Source: an uncultured Pseudomonas sp. (GTDB lineage Bacteria > Pseudomonadota > Gammaproteobacteria > Pseudomonadales > Pseudomonadaceae). Taken from it: a stretch of DNA of 64,000 nucleotides. Every line of letters begins with the position of its first letter. The stretch's first letter is position 1. This document shows positions 47,780 through 56,539 of the stretch, one piece after another. The translations under genes were made by a program, and so were the position numbers. The stretch is taken from the NCBI GenBank assembly GCA_943912755.1, contig CALTWF010000019.1, positions 1 to 64,000 of the forward strand, in the 5' to 3' direction. A model generated the notes under the pieces. It searched no databases, was not told where the DNA came from, and saw only the letters and a program-made list of their open reading frames with translations.

Positions 47780-50629
47780 TTAGCCGGCTACCAGCACCCG
47801 GATCGCTTCGAGGCGCAGTGCGGCCTTGTCCAGCATCGCCAGGCCATCCTCGCGCAGTTTGCGCAGCGCCACGATCTCGCTGTCACGTACCGTCGGGTTG
47901 ACTGCCTGCAGTGCAGTCAGGCGTGCCAGCTCTTCATCGGTTTCTGCCGCCAGGCGCCGTTGCGCCTCGGCCACGCGCTCTTCATGGCGCGGCATGACCT
48001 TGGCTTCGCCGGCGTTGATCTTCGGCGCCAGCACGTCGCGCTGGGCCTGGATGAACTTGTTGGCGCTGGCTTTCGGCACGCTTTCCAGCTGGTCGTTGAG
48101 GGTCTCGAAGGCGACCCGCGGAGCCAGGTCGTTGCCGTTGCCGTCGAGCAGGCAGCGCAGCGCCGCCGGTGGCAGGTAGCGGCCCAGTTGCAGCGAGCGC
48201 GGGGCGACCACTTCGCTGACGTAGAGCAGCTCCAGCAGCACGGTGCCCGGCTTGAGTGCCTTGTTCTTGATCAGCGCGACAGCGGTGTTGCCCATCGAGC
48301 CGCTCAGTACCAGGTCCATGCCGCCCTGCACCATCGGGTGCTCCCAGGTCAGGAACTGCATATCCTCGCGGGACAGCGCCTGGTCGCGGTCGTAGGTAAT
48401 GGTCACGCCTTCGTCGTCGCCCAGCGGGAAGCTGGCGTCGAGCATCTTCTCGCTCGGCTTGAGCACCAGGGCGTTTTCCGAATGGTCCTCGCTGTCGATG
48501 CCGAAGGCGTCGAACAGGGTTTCCATGTAGATCGGCAGGGCGAACTGGTCGTCCTGTTCGAGGATCGCCTCGACCAGCGCCCGGCCTTCGCCGGCACCGC
48601 CGGAGTTGAGCTCCAGCAGGCGGTCGCGGCCGCTGTGCAGCTCGGATTCGAGACGCTCGCGCTCGCTGCGCGCCTCGGCGATCAGTGCTTGCCACTGGCT
48701 ATCGTCGGTATCTTCCAGCAGCGGCAGCAGGCGCGGGCCGAACTGATGCTGCAGGGCGTTGCCGGTCGGGCAGGTGGCGAGGAAGGCATTGAGCGCCTGG
48801 TCGTACCACTGGAACAGGCGTTCCTGCGGGCTGTTCTGCAGGTGCGGCACGTGCAGTTCGATGGTGTGCTTCTGGCCGATCCGGTCGAGACGGCCGATGC
48901 GCTGTTCCAGCAGGTCCGGGGGCGCCGGCAGGTCGAACAGCACCAGGTGATGGGCGAACTGGAAGTTGCGGCCTTCGCTGCCGATTTCCGAGCAGATCAG
49001 CACTTGGGCGCCGAACTCTTCGTCGGCGAAGTAGGCCGCGGCGCGGTCGCGTTCGAGGATGCTCATGCCTTCGTGGAACACCGTGGCCGGAATGCCGGAG
49101 CGCACGCGCAGGGCATCTTCCAGGTCCATGGCGGTTTCGGCGTGGGCGCAGATGACCAGCACCTTGACCCGCTTGAGCATCTTCAGGGTGTCGATCAGCC
49201 AGTCGACCCGCGGGTCGAAGCGCCACCAGCGGTTTTCTTCGTCGCCAGCGTCCTGGGCCTGGAAGCTGACTTCCGGGTACAGGTCGGCGTGCTCGCCCAC
49301 CGGCAGTTCCATGTACTGGTCGGGGCAGGGCAGGGGATAGGCGTGCAACTGGCGCTGCGGGAAGCCCTGCACGGCGGCGCGGGTGTTGCGGAACAGCACG
49401 CGGCCGGTGCCGTGGCGGTCCAGCAGTTCGCGGATCAGGCGGGCGCTGGCCTGGCTGTCGCCATCGTTGACGGCGGCCAGCAGGGCTTCGCCTTCGGCGC
49501 CGAGGAAGCCCTGGATGGTGGCATGGGCTTTTTCCGAGAGGCGACCGTTGTCGAGCAGTTCCTGGACGGCCTCGGCTACCGGGCGATAGTGCTCGCTCTC
49601 GGCGCGGAAGGCGGCCAGGTCGTGGAAACGGTTCGGGTCGAGCAGGCGCAGGCGGGCAAAGTGGCTGTCCTGGCCGAGCTGTTCCGGGGTGGCGGTGAGC
49701 AGCAGGACACCCGGGATGACCTCGGCAAGCTGCTCGACCAGCGCGTATTCAGGGCTGGCCTGCTCTTCGTGCCAGACCAGGTGATGCGCCTCGTCGACTA
49801 CCAGCAGGTCCCAGCCGGCGGCGAACAGCGCGTCCTGGGCCTTCTCGTCTTCGGTCAGCCACTCCAGGGCGACCAGCGCCAGCTGCGCGTCTTCGAACGG
49901 GTTGCTGGCGTCGCTCTCGATGAAGCGATCGGCATCGAACAGCGCGACCTGCAGGTTGAAGCGCCGGCGCATCTCTACTAGCCACTGGTGCTGGAGGTTT
50001 TCCGGAACCAGGATCAGCACGCGGCTGGCGCGACCGGAGAGCAGCTGGCGATGGATCACCAGGCCGGCTTCGATGGTCTTGCCCAGGCCTACTTCGTCCG
50101 CCAGCAAAACCCGCGGTGCGATGCGGTCGGCCACTTCACGGGCGATATGCAATTGGTGCGCGATGGGTTGCGCGCGCACGCCACCCAGGCCCCACAAGGA
50201 GGACTGCAACTGGCGACTGGTGTGCTCCAGGGTGTTGTAGCGCAGGGAGAACCACGACAGCGGGTCGATCTGCCCGGCGAACAGCCGGTCGCTGGCCAGG
50301 CGGAACTGAATGAAGTTGGACAGTTGGGTTTCCGGCAGGGTGCGCGCCTGGTTCTGCGCATCGAGGCCGTGATAGACCAGCAGGCCGCCGTCGACCATTT
50401 CGACTTCGCGTACGGTCAGCTTCCAGCCTTCGAAATGGGTGATCTGGTCACCTGGAGAGAAGCGCACCCGGGTCAGCGGGGCGTTGCGCAGGGAGTACTG
50501 GCGGGTATCGCCAGTCGCCGGGTAGAGCACGGTCAACAAGCGGCCATCCTGTGCCAGAACGGTACCCAGACCCAGCTCGGCTTCGCTGTCGCTGATCCAG
50601 CGTTGTCCCGGTTGATACTGCTGCGCCAT
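47780..50629 (-). CDS. rapA: RNA polymerase-associated ATPase RapA
   Basis: Predicted 949-residue Swi2/Snf2 ATPase that recycles RNA polymerase. The N-terminal Tudor-like region is followed by Walker A GLGKT (181-185), DEAH (279-282), helicase C-terminal motifs (SEIGSEGRNFQFAHHLVLFDLP, QRIGRLDRIGQ) and the long C-terminal RapA domain. Length equals the E. coli protein's class (~950-970). It appears monocistronic. Confidence 0.95.
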   Translation of the reverse strand: MAQQYQPGQRWISDSEAELGLGTVLAQDGRLLTVLYPATGDTRQYSLRNAPLTRVRFSPGDQITHFEGWKLTVREVEMVDGGLLVYHGLDAQNQARTLPETQLSNFIQFRLASDRLFAGQIDPLSWFSLRYNTLEHTSRQLQSSLWGLGGVRAQPIAHQLHIAREVADRIAPRVLLADEVGLGKTIEAGLVIHRQLLSGRASRVLILVPENLQHQWLVEMRRRFNLQVALFDADRFIESDASNPFEDAQLALVALEWLTEDEKAQDALFAAGWDLLVVDEAHHLVWHEEQASPEYALVEQLAEVIPGVLLLTATPEQLGQDSHFARLRLLDPNRFHDLAAFRAESEHYRPVAEAVQELLDNGRLSEKAHATIQGFLGAEGEALLAAVNDGDSQASARLIRELLDRHGTGRVLFRNTRAAVQGFPQRQLHAYPLPCPDQYMELPVGEHADLYPEVSFQAQDAGDEENRWWRFDPRVDWLIDTLKMLKRVKVLVICAHAETAMDLEDALRVRSGIPATVFHEGMSILERDRAAAYFADEEFGAQVLICSEIGSEGRNFQFAHHLVLFDLPAPPDLLEQRIGRLDRIGQKHTIELHVPHLQNSPQERLFQWYDQALNAFLATCPTGNALQHQFGPRLLPLLEDTDDSQWQALIAEARSERERLESELHSGRDRLLELNSGGAGEGRALVEAILEQDDQFALPIYMETLFDAFGIDSEDHSENALVLKPSEKMLDASFPLGDDEGVTITYDRDQALSREDMQFLTWEHPMVQGGMDLVLSGSMGNTAVALIKNKALKPGTVLLELLYVSEVVAPRSLQLGRYLPPAALRCLLDGNGNDLAPRVAFETLNDQLESVPKASANKFIQAQRDVLAPKINAGEAKVMPRHEERVAEAQRRLAAETDEELARLTALQAVNPTVRDSEIVALRKLREDGLAMLDKAALRLEAIRVLVAG

Positions 50630-50838
50630 ACTGCCTGACTCCCGCCATGAAAAAGCTGGCTATCTTAACGGATAGCGGCCTTTAGACCAAAGATTCCGGC
50701 CATCCGGTGGCCGAGCGGGCATCGCGCCCCGTCCGTCGAGCGCCGCGACCGCCGTGCAACATCGCCCGGGGAAGCCGGTCCAAGCCTCAAGCATAGAGAA
50801 ACCGAGCCGATAGAACGGGTGACAGGAGACCGATCGCC

Positions 50839-51183
50839 ATGCTGCCACCGCTGATTCCACTGAGCGCCGCCCCCATCACGCAGCAAATGGACCCGGTCAA
50901 GCCGACCCCGGACATCAAGCCCGTGGTGCCGACCCAGCCCTCGTCCAGCGAAGGGGCCATCGACCTCAAGCACCGCGACCCGGAGCAGGCCGCCGTGTTG
51001 CTGCGCGAGGAACAACGCCGGCGCCAGGGCCGCCAGGGCGGGCAGCATGCCGCCGAGGAGCAGGCGGATGACCCTTACCTGCCGCTGCCCGGCGACGATC
51101 TCAATGCCGACAAGACCGTGCCGGTGGCGCCCTTGATGGGCGGCGAGAACCGCCAGGGCCTGCTGGTGGACATCGAAGTCTGA
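50839..51183 (+). CDS. Conserved hypothetical Pseudomonas protein
   Basis: Predicted 114-residue hydrophilic protein, Pro-rich at the N-terminus (QMDPVKPTPDIKPVVPTQP), with a charged helical middle (EEQRRRQGRQGG) and an acidic end. No domain is recognised and it is probably largely disordered. CAGGAGA precedes the ATG. The upstream 209-bp gap separates it from divergent rapA. Confidence 0.65.
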   Translation: MLPPLIPLSAAPITQQMDPVKPTPDIKPVVPTQPSSSEGAIDLKHRDPEQAAVLLREEQRRRQGRQGGQHAAEEQADDPYLPLPGDDLNADKTVPVAPLMGGENRQGLLVDIEV

Positions 51184-51253
51184 AGCGGACCTTTGCAGTC
51201 CCGCCACGAGCCTGCATGATGTGCGTTCCGCTGTCCGCCTTCCGAGCCCGACC

Positions 51254-51424
51254 ATGAGCCAAGACGACAACCTGATCGATTTCGGCGCCGAGCGCGCCCG
51301 CCGTATCCACGACCTCAATGACAAGCGCCTGAACGAAGTGCGCAAGGCCTTCGAGCAGGCCATGCCGATCGGCGCCGCGAAAAAGTCGAAGAAAAAGCCC
51401 AAGGGCAAACCCGGCAAGCGCTGA
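51254..51424 (+). CDS. Small basic-tail hypothetical protein
   Basis: Predicted 56-residue protein: an amphipathic start (LIDFGAERARRIHDLNDKRLNEVRKAFEQAM) and a strongly basic Lys-rich tail (KKSKKKPKGKPGKR), suggesting RNA, DNA or ribosome contact. No family is recognised. It ends 6 bp before the first ANR-like box, so the gene beyond it probably has its own promoter. Confidence 0.65.
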   Translation: MSQDDNLIDFGAERARRIHDLNDKRLNEVRKAFEQAMPIGAAKKSKKKPKGKPGKR

Positions 51425-51429
51425 AAATC

Positions 51430-51493
51430 TTGATGCAGGTCAAGCCTGCACCCGCCTCCCGCGCCCGCTCAGGGCGCCATTGACCTCGGTCAA
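51430..51493 (+). promoter_or_regulatory. Tandem ANR/FNR-type boxes upstream of the small TM gene
   Basis: TTGATGCAGGTCAA (51430-51443) and TTGACCTCGGTCAA (51480-51493) both match the TTGAT/C-N4-(A/G)TCAA pattern of ANR/DNR regulators. Their centres are exactly 50 bp apart. A -10-like TACTGT at 51516-51521 predicts a start near 51528, which places the boxes at about -91.5 and -41.5, the classic positions for FNR-family activators. Confidence 0.7.
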
Positions 51494-51558
51494 TTTTCCC
51501 TCCCGGCACATTCGCTACTGTTCACCCATCGGACAGGCACAGGCAAATGGAGGCCGAC

Positions 51559-51675
51559 ATGTTCTTCGATAATGTGGTTGTCGCTGGCGTCGTCACGGTC
51601 GGATTGATGTTTGTTTTCTTCGCCGGTTTCGGAATTTTCATCTGGAAGGACTCGCAAAAGCGCAAAGACCGCTGA
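51559..51675 (+). CDS. ccoM: 38-residue single-TM protein, CcoM-like cbb3 oxidase small subunit
   Basis: Predicted 38-residue protein: a short N-terminus (MFFDNVV), one membrane helix (VAGVVTVGLMFVFFAGFGIFIW) and a charged tail KDSQKRKDR. Size and layout resemble CcoM, the small assembly/stability subunit of Pseudomonas cbb3-1 cytochrome oxidase, recalled from memory. Control by tandem ANR boxes fits a low-oxygen respiratory role. GGAGG precedes the ATG by 5 nt; an in-frame ATG 12 bp upstream is less likely. It is followed by a clear terminator. Confidence 0.6.
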   Translation: MFFDNVVVAGVVTVGLMFVFFAGFGIFIWKDSQKRKDR

Positions 51676-51709
51676 TCCTTCCCGATTCAACGAGCACGCA
51701 AGGCATTTA

Positions 51710-51735
51710 GGGCGACTTCGGTCGCCCATTTTTTT
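51710..51735 (+). terminator. Rho-independent terminator
   Basis: GGGCGAC (51710-51716), loop TTCG, GTCGCCC (51721-51727), then ATTTTTTT. This is a canonical UUCG-capped terminator 34 bp after the small TM gene. Confidence 0.92.
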
Positions 51736-51874
51736 GCCCGGGTTTTTCCGTCAGGCGAACCGGGGGCACCAAAAAGAAACTGGACTAATGATAGTTAGCT
51801 AGCTAATAATTTGGCGGCGGATGTTTTCCATCCCCCTGTCTATCGTTAATTCCACCACCTTCAGGTTCACCCCC

Positions 51875-53863
51875 GTGCCCATCACCCTGCACGCGCTGTT
51901 CGCGCCCGACAAAGCGGCTTTGCAGTTCGCCATCAAGACCTTGCTCGGTGGCGGCCTGGCATTGTGGCTGGCCTTGCGCTGGGGCCTGGAGCAGCCGGCC
52001 TGGGCCTTGATGACTGCCTTTATCGTCGCCCAGCCGCTGTCCGGCATGGTCTTGCAGAAGGGCCTGGCGCGCCTGCTCGGGACCCTGGTCGGCACGGTGA
52101 TGTCGGTGCTGTTCATCGCGGTCTTCGCCCAGACCCCCTGGCTGTTCCTGATCTGCCTGGCGCTGTGGCTGGGCCTGTGCACCGCCTGTTCGACCCTGCT
52201 GCGCAGCGCCTGGGCCTACGCCTTCGTGCTGGCCGGTTACACCGTGGCGATCATTGCGCTGCCGGCGATCAGTCATCCGCTCCAGGTATTCGACCAGGCC
52301 GTGGCGCGCTGCACCGAGATCAGTCTCGGCATCGTCTGCGCCACCCTGAGCAGCGCCTTGCTCTGGCCGCTGCGGGTCGAGCAGCAACTGGCGGTGCAGG
52401 CGCGCCAGGCCTGGCACAGCGGTTTGCTGGCGGCCAGCGCGACCCTCGGCGGTGACGAGGAAGGGCGCAAGAGCCTGGTGGAGATTCTCGGTCGTATCGT
52501 CGCCGTCGATGCCCAGCGCGAACATGCCTGGTTCGAAGGCAACCTGGGGCGCCAGCGCGCCCGGGCGATTCGCGGGCTGAGCCAGAAGTTGCTGACCCTC
52601 TTGCGTATCGCCCGTTCGGTGCGACGCCAGTGGCGGCAACTGGACGCCGGCGAAGCCGCGCATCTGCAACCCTGGCTGGATGAAGTCCGCGCCGCGCTGG
52701 CCGGACACGACGAGGCGCAACTTCTGGTGCTGCGCGAGCGGGTTTGGCAGGCCGCCCTCGCCCTGCGCGACAGCGCCGCCGAGCACTACTGCCTGGCGCG
52801 CATGACCCTGCTGCTGGACAACGCCGCCGCCGCGACCCTCGCCTTGCACGCGGTGGAGGAGGGCAAGGCGCCGGCAGACCTGCCCGACAGCCTGGCCGTA
52901 CATCGCGATATTCCCCTGGGCCTGCTGTTCGGCTCGCGCAGTGCCCTGGCCTTTCTCGCCATGTCGGCCTTCTGGCTGGCCACCGCCTGGGCGGCGGCAC
53001 CGGGCGGGCTGGTGCTGACCTGCGTGGTGTGCAGCCTGTTTGCCAGCCGCGAGAATGGCGCGCAGATCGGCATGAGCTTTTTGCGCGGGATCCTGCTGGC
53101 GCTGCCGGTGGCCTTCCTGGTCGGGCAGATCCTCCTGCCGCAGTGGAGCAGCTTTGCCTTGCTCTGCCTGGGCATGGGCGTACCGCTGCTGTTCGGTGCC
53201 CTGGGCATGGCCAATCCGCGCATCGGCGCCACTGCCACCTCCTACTGCCTGCACTTCATCGTCCTGGTGGCGCCGCTGAACAGCATGGCCTTCAGTGTCG
53301 AGAGCTTTCTCAACAATGCCCAGGCCATGCTCATGGGCGTCGCGGCGGCGGTTTTGGCCTTCAAGTTGCTGGTGCTGCGCCACCCGGCCTGGCAGGGGCG
53401 CCGCCTGCGCGCCGCGACCCAGAGCGATCTGGTGCGCCTGACCCGGCGCGATCTGCGCGGTGCGGAAACCTGGTTCGGCGGGCGCATGGCCGATCGCCTG
53501 CTGCAACTGGCCCGCCACTACACGGCGCTGCCGGAACACGAGCGCGGGCGCTGGGACGATGGCCTGCACGGCCTGGACATGGGCGACGAGCTGCTGCACC
53601 TGCGCATGTGCCTGGCGATCGCCCAGGCACCGGTAGACGCGGCCCAGCGCGAGTACCTGCAGCAGTTGCAGGACGTGCTTGCGCGGGGACCGGGCCCCGG
53701 TCGCGAGCAGCGCCTGGACGCGGCCAGCGCCGCCTTCATCGCCGCCCTGCGCGAGCAACCGCCCAGCGACGCGCTGCGCCTGGCGCTGGGCGCGGTTCTA
53801 CAACTGCAAAAGAGCTGGGGCCGCTGGTGCCGCCGCCTGGAGGATCTGCATGGGCTTGCGTGA
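51875..53863 (+). CDS. FUSC-family efflux protein (AaeB-like)
   Basis: Predicted 662-residue inner-membrane protein. Two blocks of about five to six helices (LLGGGLALWLALRWGLEQPAWALMTAFIVAQPLSG near the N-terminus; SALAFLAMSAFWLATAWAAAPGG in the second half) are each followed by a cytoplasmic region, as in AaeB/YccS-type pumps for aromatic acids. The start is uncertain: a GTG at 51875 begins the conserved sequence (LHALFAPDKAAL), while an ATG at 51821 would add 18 atypical residues. It forms an operon with the DUF1656 and HlyD genes. Confidence 0.85.
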   Translation: MPITLHALFAPDKAALQFAIKTLLGGGLALWLALRWGLEQPAWALMTAFIVAQPLSGMVLQKGLARLLGTLVGTVMSVLFIAVFAQTPWLFLICLALWLGLCTACSTLLRSAWAYAFVLAGYTVAIIALPAISHPLQVFDQAVARCTEISLGIVCATLSSALLWPLRVEQQLAVQARQAWHSGLLAASATLGGDEEGRKSLVEILGRIVAVDAQREHAWFEGNLGRQRARAIRGLSQKLLTLLRIARSVRRQWRQLDAGEAAHLQPWLDEVRAALAGHDEAQLLVLRERVWQAALALRDSAAEHYCLARMTLLLDNAAAATLALHAVEEGKAPADLPDSLAVHRDIPLGLLFGSRSALAFLAMSAFWLATAWAAAPGGLVLTCVVCSLFASRENGAQIGMSFLRGILLALPVAFLVGQILLPQWSSFALLCLGMGVPLLFGALGMANPRIGATATSYCLHFIVLVAPLNSMAFSVESFLNNAQAMLMGVAAAVLAFKLLVLRHPAWQGRRLRAATQSDLVRLTRRDLRGAETWFGGRMADRLLQLARHYTALPEHERGRWDDGLHGLDMGDELLHLRMCLAIAQAPVDAAQREYLQQLQDVLARGPGPGREQRLDAASAAFIAALREQPPSDALRLALGAVLQLQKSWGRWCRRLEDLHGLA

Positions 53864-54047
53864 GTGGGCGCTGGGCGGGGTGCTGCTCAGTCCGTTCCTG
53901 ATCTATGTATTGCTGGCGCTGCTGCTTACCGGGCTGCTGCGCTTCGTCCTGCGCCTGACCCCGCTGGGGCGCTGGATCTGGCATGAGGCGCTGTTCGACT
54001 GCGCCCTGTTCGTTTGCGTGCTGACCCTGGTCACGCTGTACCTTTGA
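53850..54047 (+). CDS. DUF1656 small membrane protein (AaeX-like)
   Basis: Predicted 65-residue protein with two membrane helices (ALGGVLLSPFLIYVLLALLLTGLLRFV; ALFDCALFVCVLTLVTLYL). It matches DUF1656/AaeX, found with aromatic-acid efflux pumps. It overlaps the pump gene by 14 bp and precedes the membrane-fusion gene. Confidence 0.88.
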   Translation: MGLREWALGGVLLSPFLIYVLLALLLTGLLRFVLRLTPLGRWIWHEALFDCALFVCVLTLVTLYL

Positions 54048-54058
54048 GGAGTTCGTCC

Positions 54059-54922
54059 ATGCGTACCACCGTGCGTATCGCCCTGACCCTGTGCCTGGTG
54101 GCCGTGGCCATCTTCGCCGGCAGCCGTCTGTGGCAGTACTACATGCTCACCCCCTGGACCCGCGACGCGAAAATCCGCGCCGATGTGGTGATCGTCGCCC
54201 CGGACGTATCCGGCTGGGTGCGCGAGCTGAAGGTCAGGGACAACCAGGCGGTCAAGGCCGGGGATGCCCTGATGGTGATCGATAGCGACCGCTTCGAGGC
54301 GGCGCTGGACAAGGCCAACGCCGTGGCCGAAACCCGTCAGCAGCAAGTGCGCCTGCGCGAGCACGAAGCCGCCCGCCGCGCGGCCCTCGGGCCCCAGGCC
54401 ATCAGCGCCGAACTGCGCGAGAACGCCCAGATCGGCGCCGCCGTGGCCCGCGGCGAACTGCGCCAGGCCCAGGCCGATGCCCGGCTGGCGGCGCTCAACC
54501 TGGCGCGCAGCAAGGTCCAGGCGCCGCGCGACGGGCATGTCACCAACCTGCGCCTGGCCGAGGGCAACTATGTCAACGCCGGGCAGCCGGTGATGGCGCT
54601 GGTGGATGACTCGACTTTCTACGTCCAGGCCTATTTCGAGGAAACCAAGCTGCCGCGGATCAAGGTCGGCGCGCCGGTGAAGATCTGGCTGATGAGTGCC
54701 GGCGAGCCGATGAAAGGCCATGTGCAGAGCATCAGCCGCGGTATCACCGACCGCAACGCCAACCCCGACAGCCAGTTGCTCGCCGAAGTCGAGCCGACCT
54801 TCAACTGGGTGCGCCTGGCCCAGCGCATTCCGGTGCGGATTGCCCTCGACGAGGTGCCGGACGGAGTCAACCTGAGCGCCGGCATGACCGCCAGCGTGCA
54901 GGTCGGGGAGGGTGGCGATTAA
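54059..54922 (+). CDS. HlyD-family membrane fusion protein (AaeA-like)
   Basis: Predicted 287-residue periplasmic adaptor: an N-terminal membrane anchor, then a biotinyl-lipoyl-like half (VIVAPDVSGWVRELKVRDNQAVKAGD), a short helical hairpin and the second half (APRDGHVTNLRLAEGNYVNAGQP). It bridges the FUSC pump to an outer-membrane channel. GAGGAG precedes the ATG. Its stop overlaps the convergent SDR stop. Confidence 0.9.
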   Translation: MRTTVRIALTLCLVAVAIFAGSRLWQYYMLTPWTRDAKIRADVVIVAPDVSGWVRELKVRDNQAVKAGDALMVIDSDRFEAALDKANAVAETRQQQVRLREHEAARRAALGPQAISAELRENAQIGAAVARGELRQAQADARLAALNLARSKVQAPRDGHVTNLRLAEGNYVNAGQPVMALVDDSTFYVQAYFEETKLPRIKVGAPVKIWLMSAGEPMKGHVQSISRGITDRNANPDSQLLAEVEPTFNWVRLAQRIPVRIALDEVPDGVNLSAGMTASVQVGEGGD

Positions 54923-55647
54923 GGCTGCTGGCGGGTCGCGGCGAGTACGATCTCGCGGATACACACGTATTGCGGCTGCTGGTAGGCGTAGATAACTGCC
55001 GCCGCCACGTCTTCCGGCTTCAGTACCTGGCCGCCCATGTCCTCGCGTTTCCAGGCTTCGTAGCCCTGCTTGATGCTTTCGTCGGTGGTGTGGCCGAGCA
55101 GTTCGGTTTCCACCGCGCCGGGGGCGATGCTCACCACGCGCACGTCATGCGGCGACAGTTCTTCGCGCAGGTTTTCGGAAATCCCGTGGACGGCGAACTT
55201 GGTGCCGACATAGGCGACGTGGTTGGGGAAGGTCTTGCGCCCGGCCACCGAGCTGACGTTGATCAGGGTGCCGTGCCGGCGCTCGATCATGCCGCCCACC
55301 AGCAGGTGGATGCCGTTGAGCAGGCCCTTCACATTGATATCCAGCATGCGCTCCCACTGTTCCGGGTCTTGCTCGTGCATCTGTCCGAGCAGCATCACCC
55401 CGGCATTGTTGACCAGTGCATCGGCAGGCCCGAACTGCGCCTCGGCGTCCCGTACCGCCGCAGCGAAGGCCTGGCGGTCGCGGATATCCACGGCGCGGCA
55501 CAGGGTGTTCGGCAGCTCAAGCGCCTGCAACCGCTCCAGGCGGCGAGCCAGCAGCAGAAGCGGGTGGCCGGCGGCGGAGAAGGCGTGGGCGCAGGCTTCG
55601 CCGATGCCGGAACTGGCGCCGGTGATGATGATCAAGGGCTTGCTCAT
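54919..55647 (-). CDS. Short-chain dehydrogenase/reductase (YdfG-like)
   Basis: Predicted 242-residue SDR: TGASSGIG cofactor motif near residue 9, NNAGV, and the catalytic YVGTK with an upstream serine (SSVAG). It resembles the serine/3-hydroxy acid dehydrogenase (YdfG) subgroup; the substrate is unknown. The start at 55647 has GGAGG upstream. It is divergent from a LysR gene 100 bp away that likely regulates it. Confidence 0.87.
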   Translation of the reverse strand: MSKPLIIITGASSGIGEACAHAFSAAGHPLLLLARRLERLQALELPNTLCRAVDIRDRQAFAAAVRDAEAQFGPADALVNNAGVMLLGQMHEQDPEQWERMLDINVKGLLNGIHLLVGGMIERRHGTLINVSSVAGRKTFPNHVAYVGTKFAVHGISENLREELSPHDVRVVSIAPGAVETELLGHTTDESIKQGYEAWKREDMGGQVLKPEDVAAAVIYAYQQPQYVCIREIVLAATRQQP

Positions 55648-55747
55648 GATTGCCTCCAAGGCATAATCGTTTTGGATGGCTAAAGTCTATTGAGTGCTGA
55701 AAGCCTTGAGAAACGGCTTGTTCCGCTGGATGGCATCGGAAAAAACT

Positions 55748-56539
55748 ATGGATATACGACACTTGAAGGCCTTCATCGCGGTCTTCGAAGAACGCAACAT
55801 CACCCTCGCCGCGCAACGCCTGCATGTGGCACAGCCGTCGCTGTCGGTGACCATCCGCCAGCTGGAAGAGCAACTGGGCGTCGAACTGTTCCTGCGCCAG
55901 GCGCGGGGTGTCGAAGTCAGCGAACAGGCGCGGGTGCTGTATCCGCAGGCCCAACGGATGGTAGCCGAGGCCGAGGCGCTGAGCCGGCAGTTCGTCGAGG
56001 GGCGACAGCAGGTGGCGCTGCAACTGGGGATCGAAGCGGATATTGCCGCCAGCCAGGTGGAGTCCTTTATCCGCATGGCCAGTGCCGCGTTGCCGCAACT
56101 GCAACTGAGCTTGCTCGAAGGCTGTGCCGGCGATGCGCGACTGGGGGTAGAGACACTGTGTTGCGAGGACGAGCTGTTCCTGGCGCTGTGGGAGGAACCC
56201 TTCGTCCTGGCCCTGCCGGCGGTGGGCAGCGCTCAGCGCTGGATTACCTGCCCGCAGGATGCTTCGCACCAGCGTCTGCTCGGTTTCTACGGTGAAGCGG
56301 GGCAGGATCCGGCCGGACAGGCGGCGACCCTGCAACAGGCGGTCTACATGGTGGCGGCGGGGCTGGGGCAGGCGCTGCTGCCGCAAGCGCTGGTTGAGCG
56401 TCATCCCGGCGTGCAGTGGCGGCCGTTTCAGGGGGCCTCGCTGAAGCGCCGGGTCGGCCTGTGCTACGCCGCCCAGGCCCTGCAACTGCCGGCATTGGCG
56501 CAGTTGCAGGCGGCACTGGGTGAGCCGGCGACGGCTTAA
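55748..56539 (+). CDS. LysR-type regulator with shortened effector domain
   Basis: Predicted 263-residue regulator. An intact N-terminal winged helix (LKAFIAVFEERNITLAAQRLHVAQPSLSVTIRQLEEQLG) is followed by an effector domain that seems to lack about 30 residues after LQLSLLEG, where a typical LysR substrate domain continues. The protein is correspondingly shorter than the usual ~300 residues. It may have lost ligand binding or act constitutively. It probably controls the divergent SDR. Confidence 0.8.
   Translation: MDIRHLKAFIAVFEERNITLAAQRLHVAQPSLSVTIRQLEEQLGVELFLRQARGVEVSEQARVLYPQAQRMVAEAEALSRQFVEGRQQVALQLGIEADIAASQVESFIRMASAALPQLQLSLLEGCAGDARLGVETLCCEDELFLALWEEPFVLALPAVGSAQRWITCPQDASHQRLLGFYGEAGQDPAGQAATLQQAVYMVAAGLGQALLPQALVERHPGVQWRPFQGASLKRRVGLCYAAQALQLPALAQLQAALGEPATA

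Noticed and set aside
47771..49981. 736-codon plus-strand open frame across rapA
   Set aside because: It is a shadow of the RapA gene, whose Walker, DEAH and helicase motifs are all on the minus strand.
51803..53758. 651-codon minus-strand open frame across the FUSC gene
   Set aside because: The composition is low-complexity Gln/Arg/Gly with no recognisable domain; the plus strand encodes a membrane pump with helices in order.
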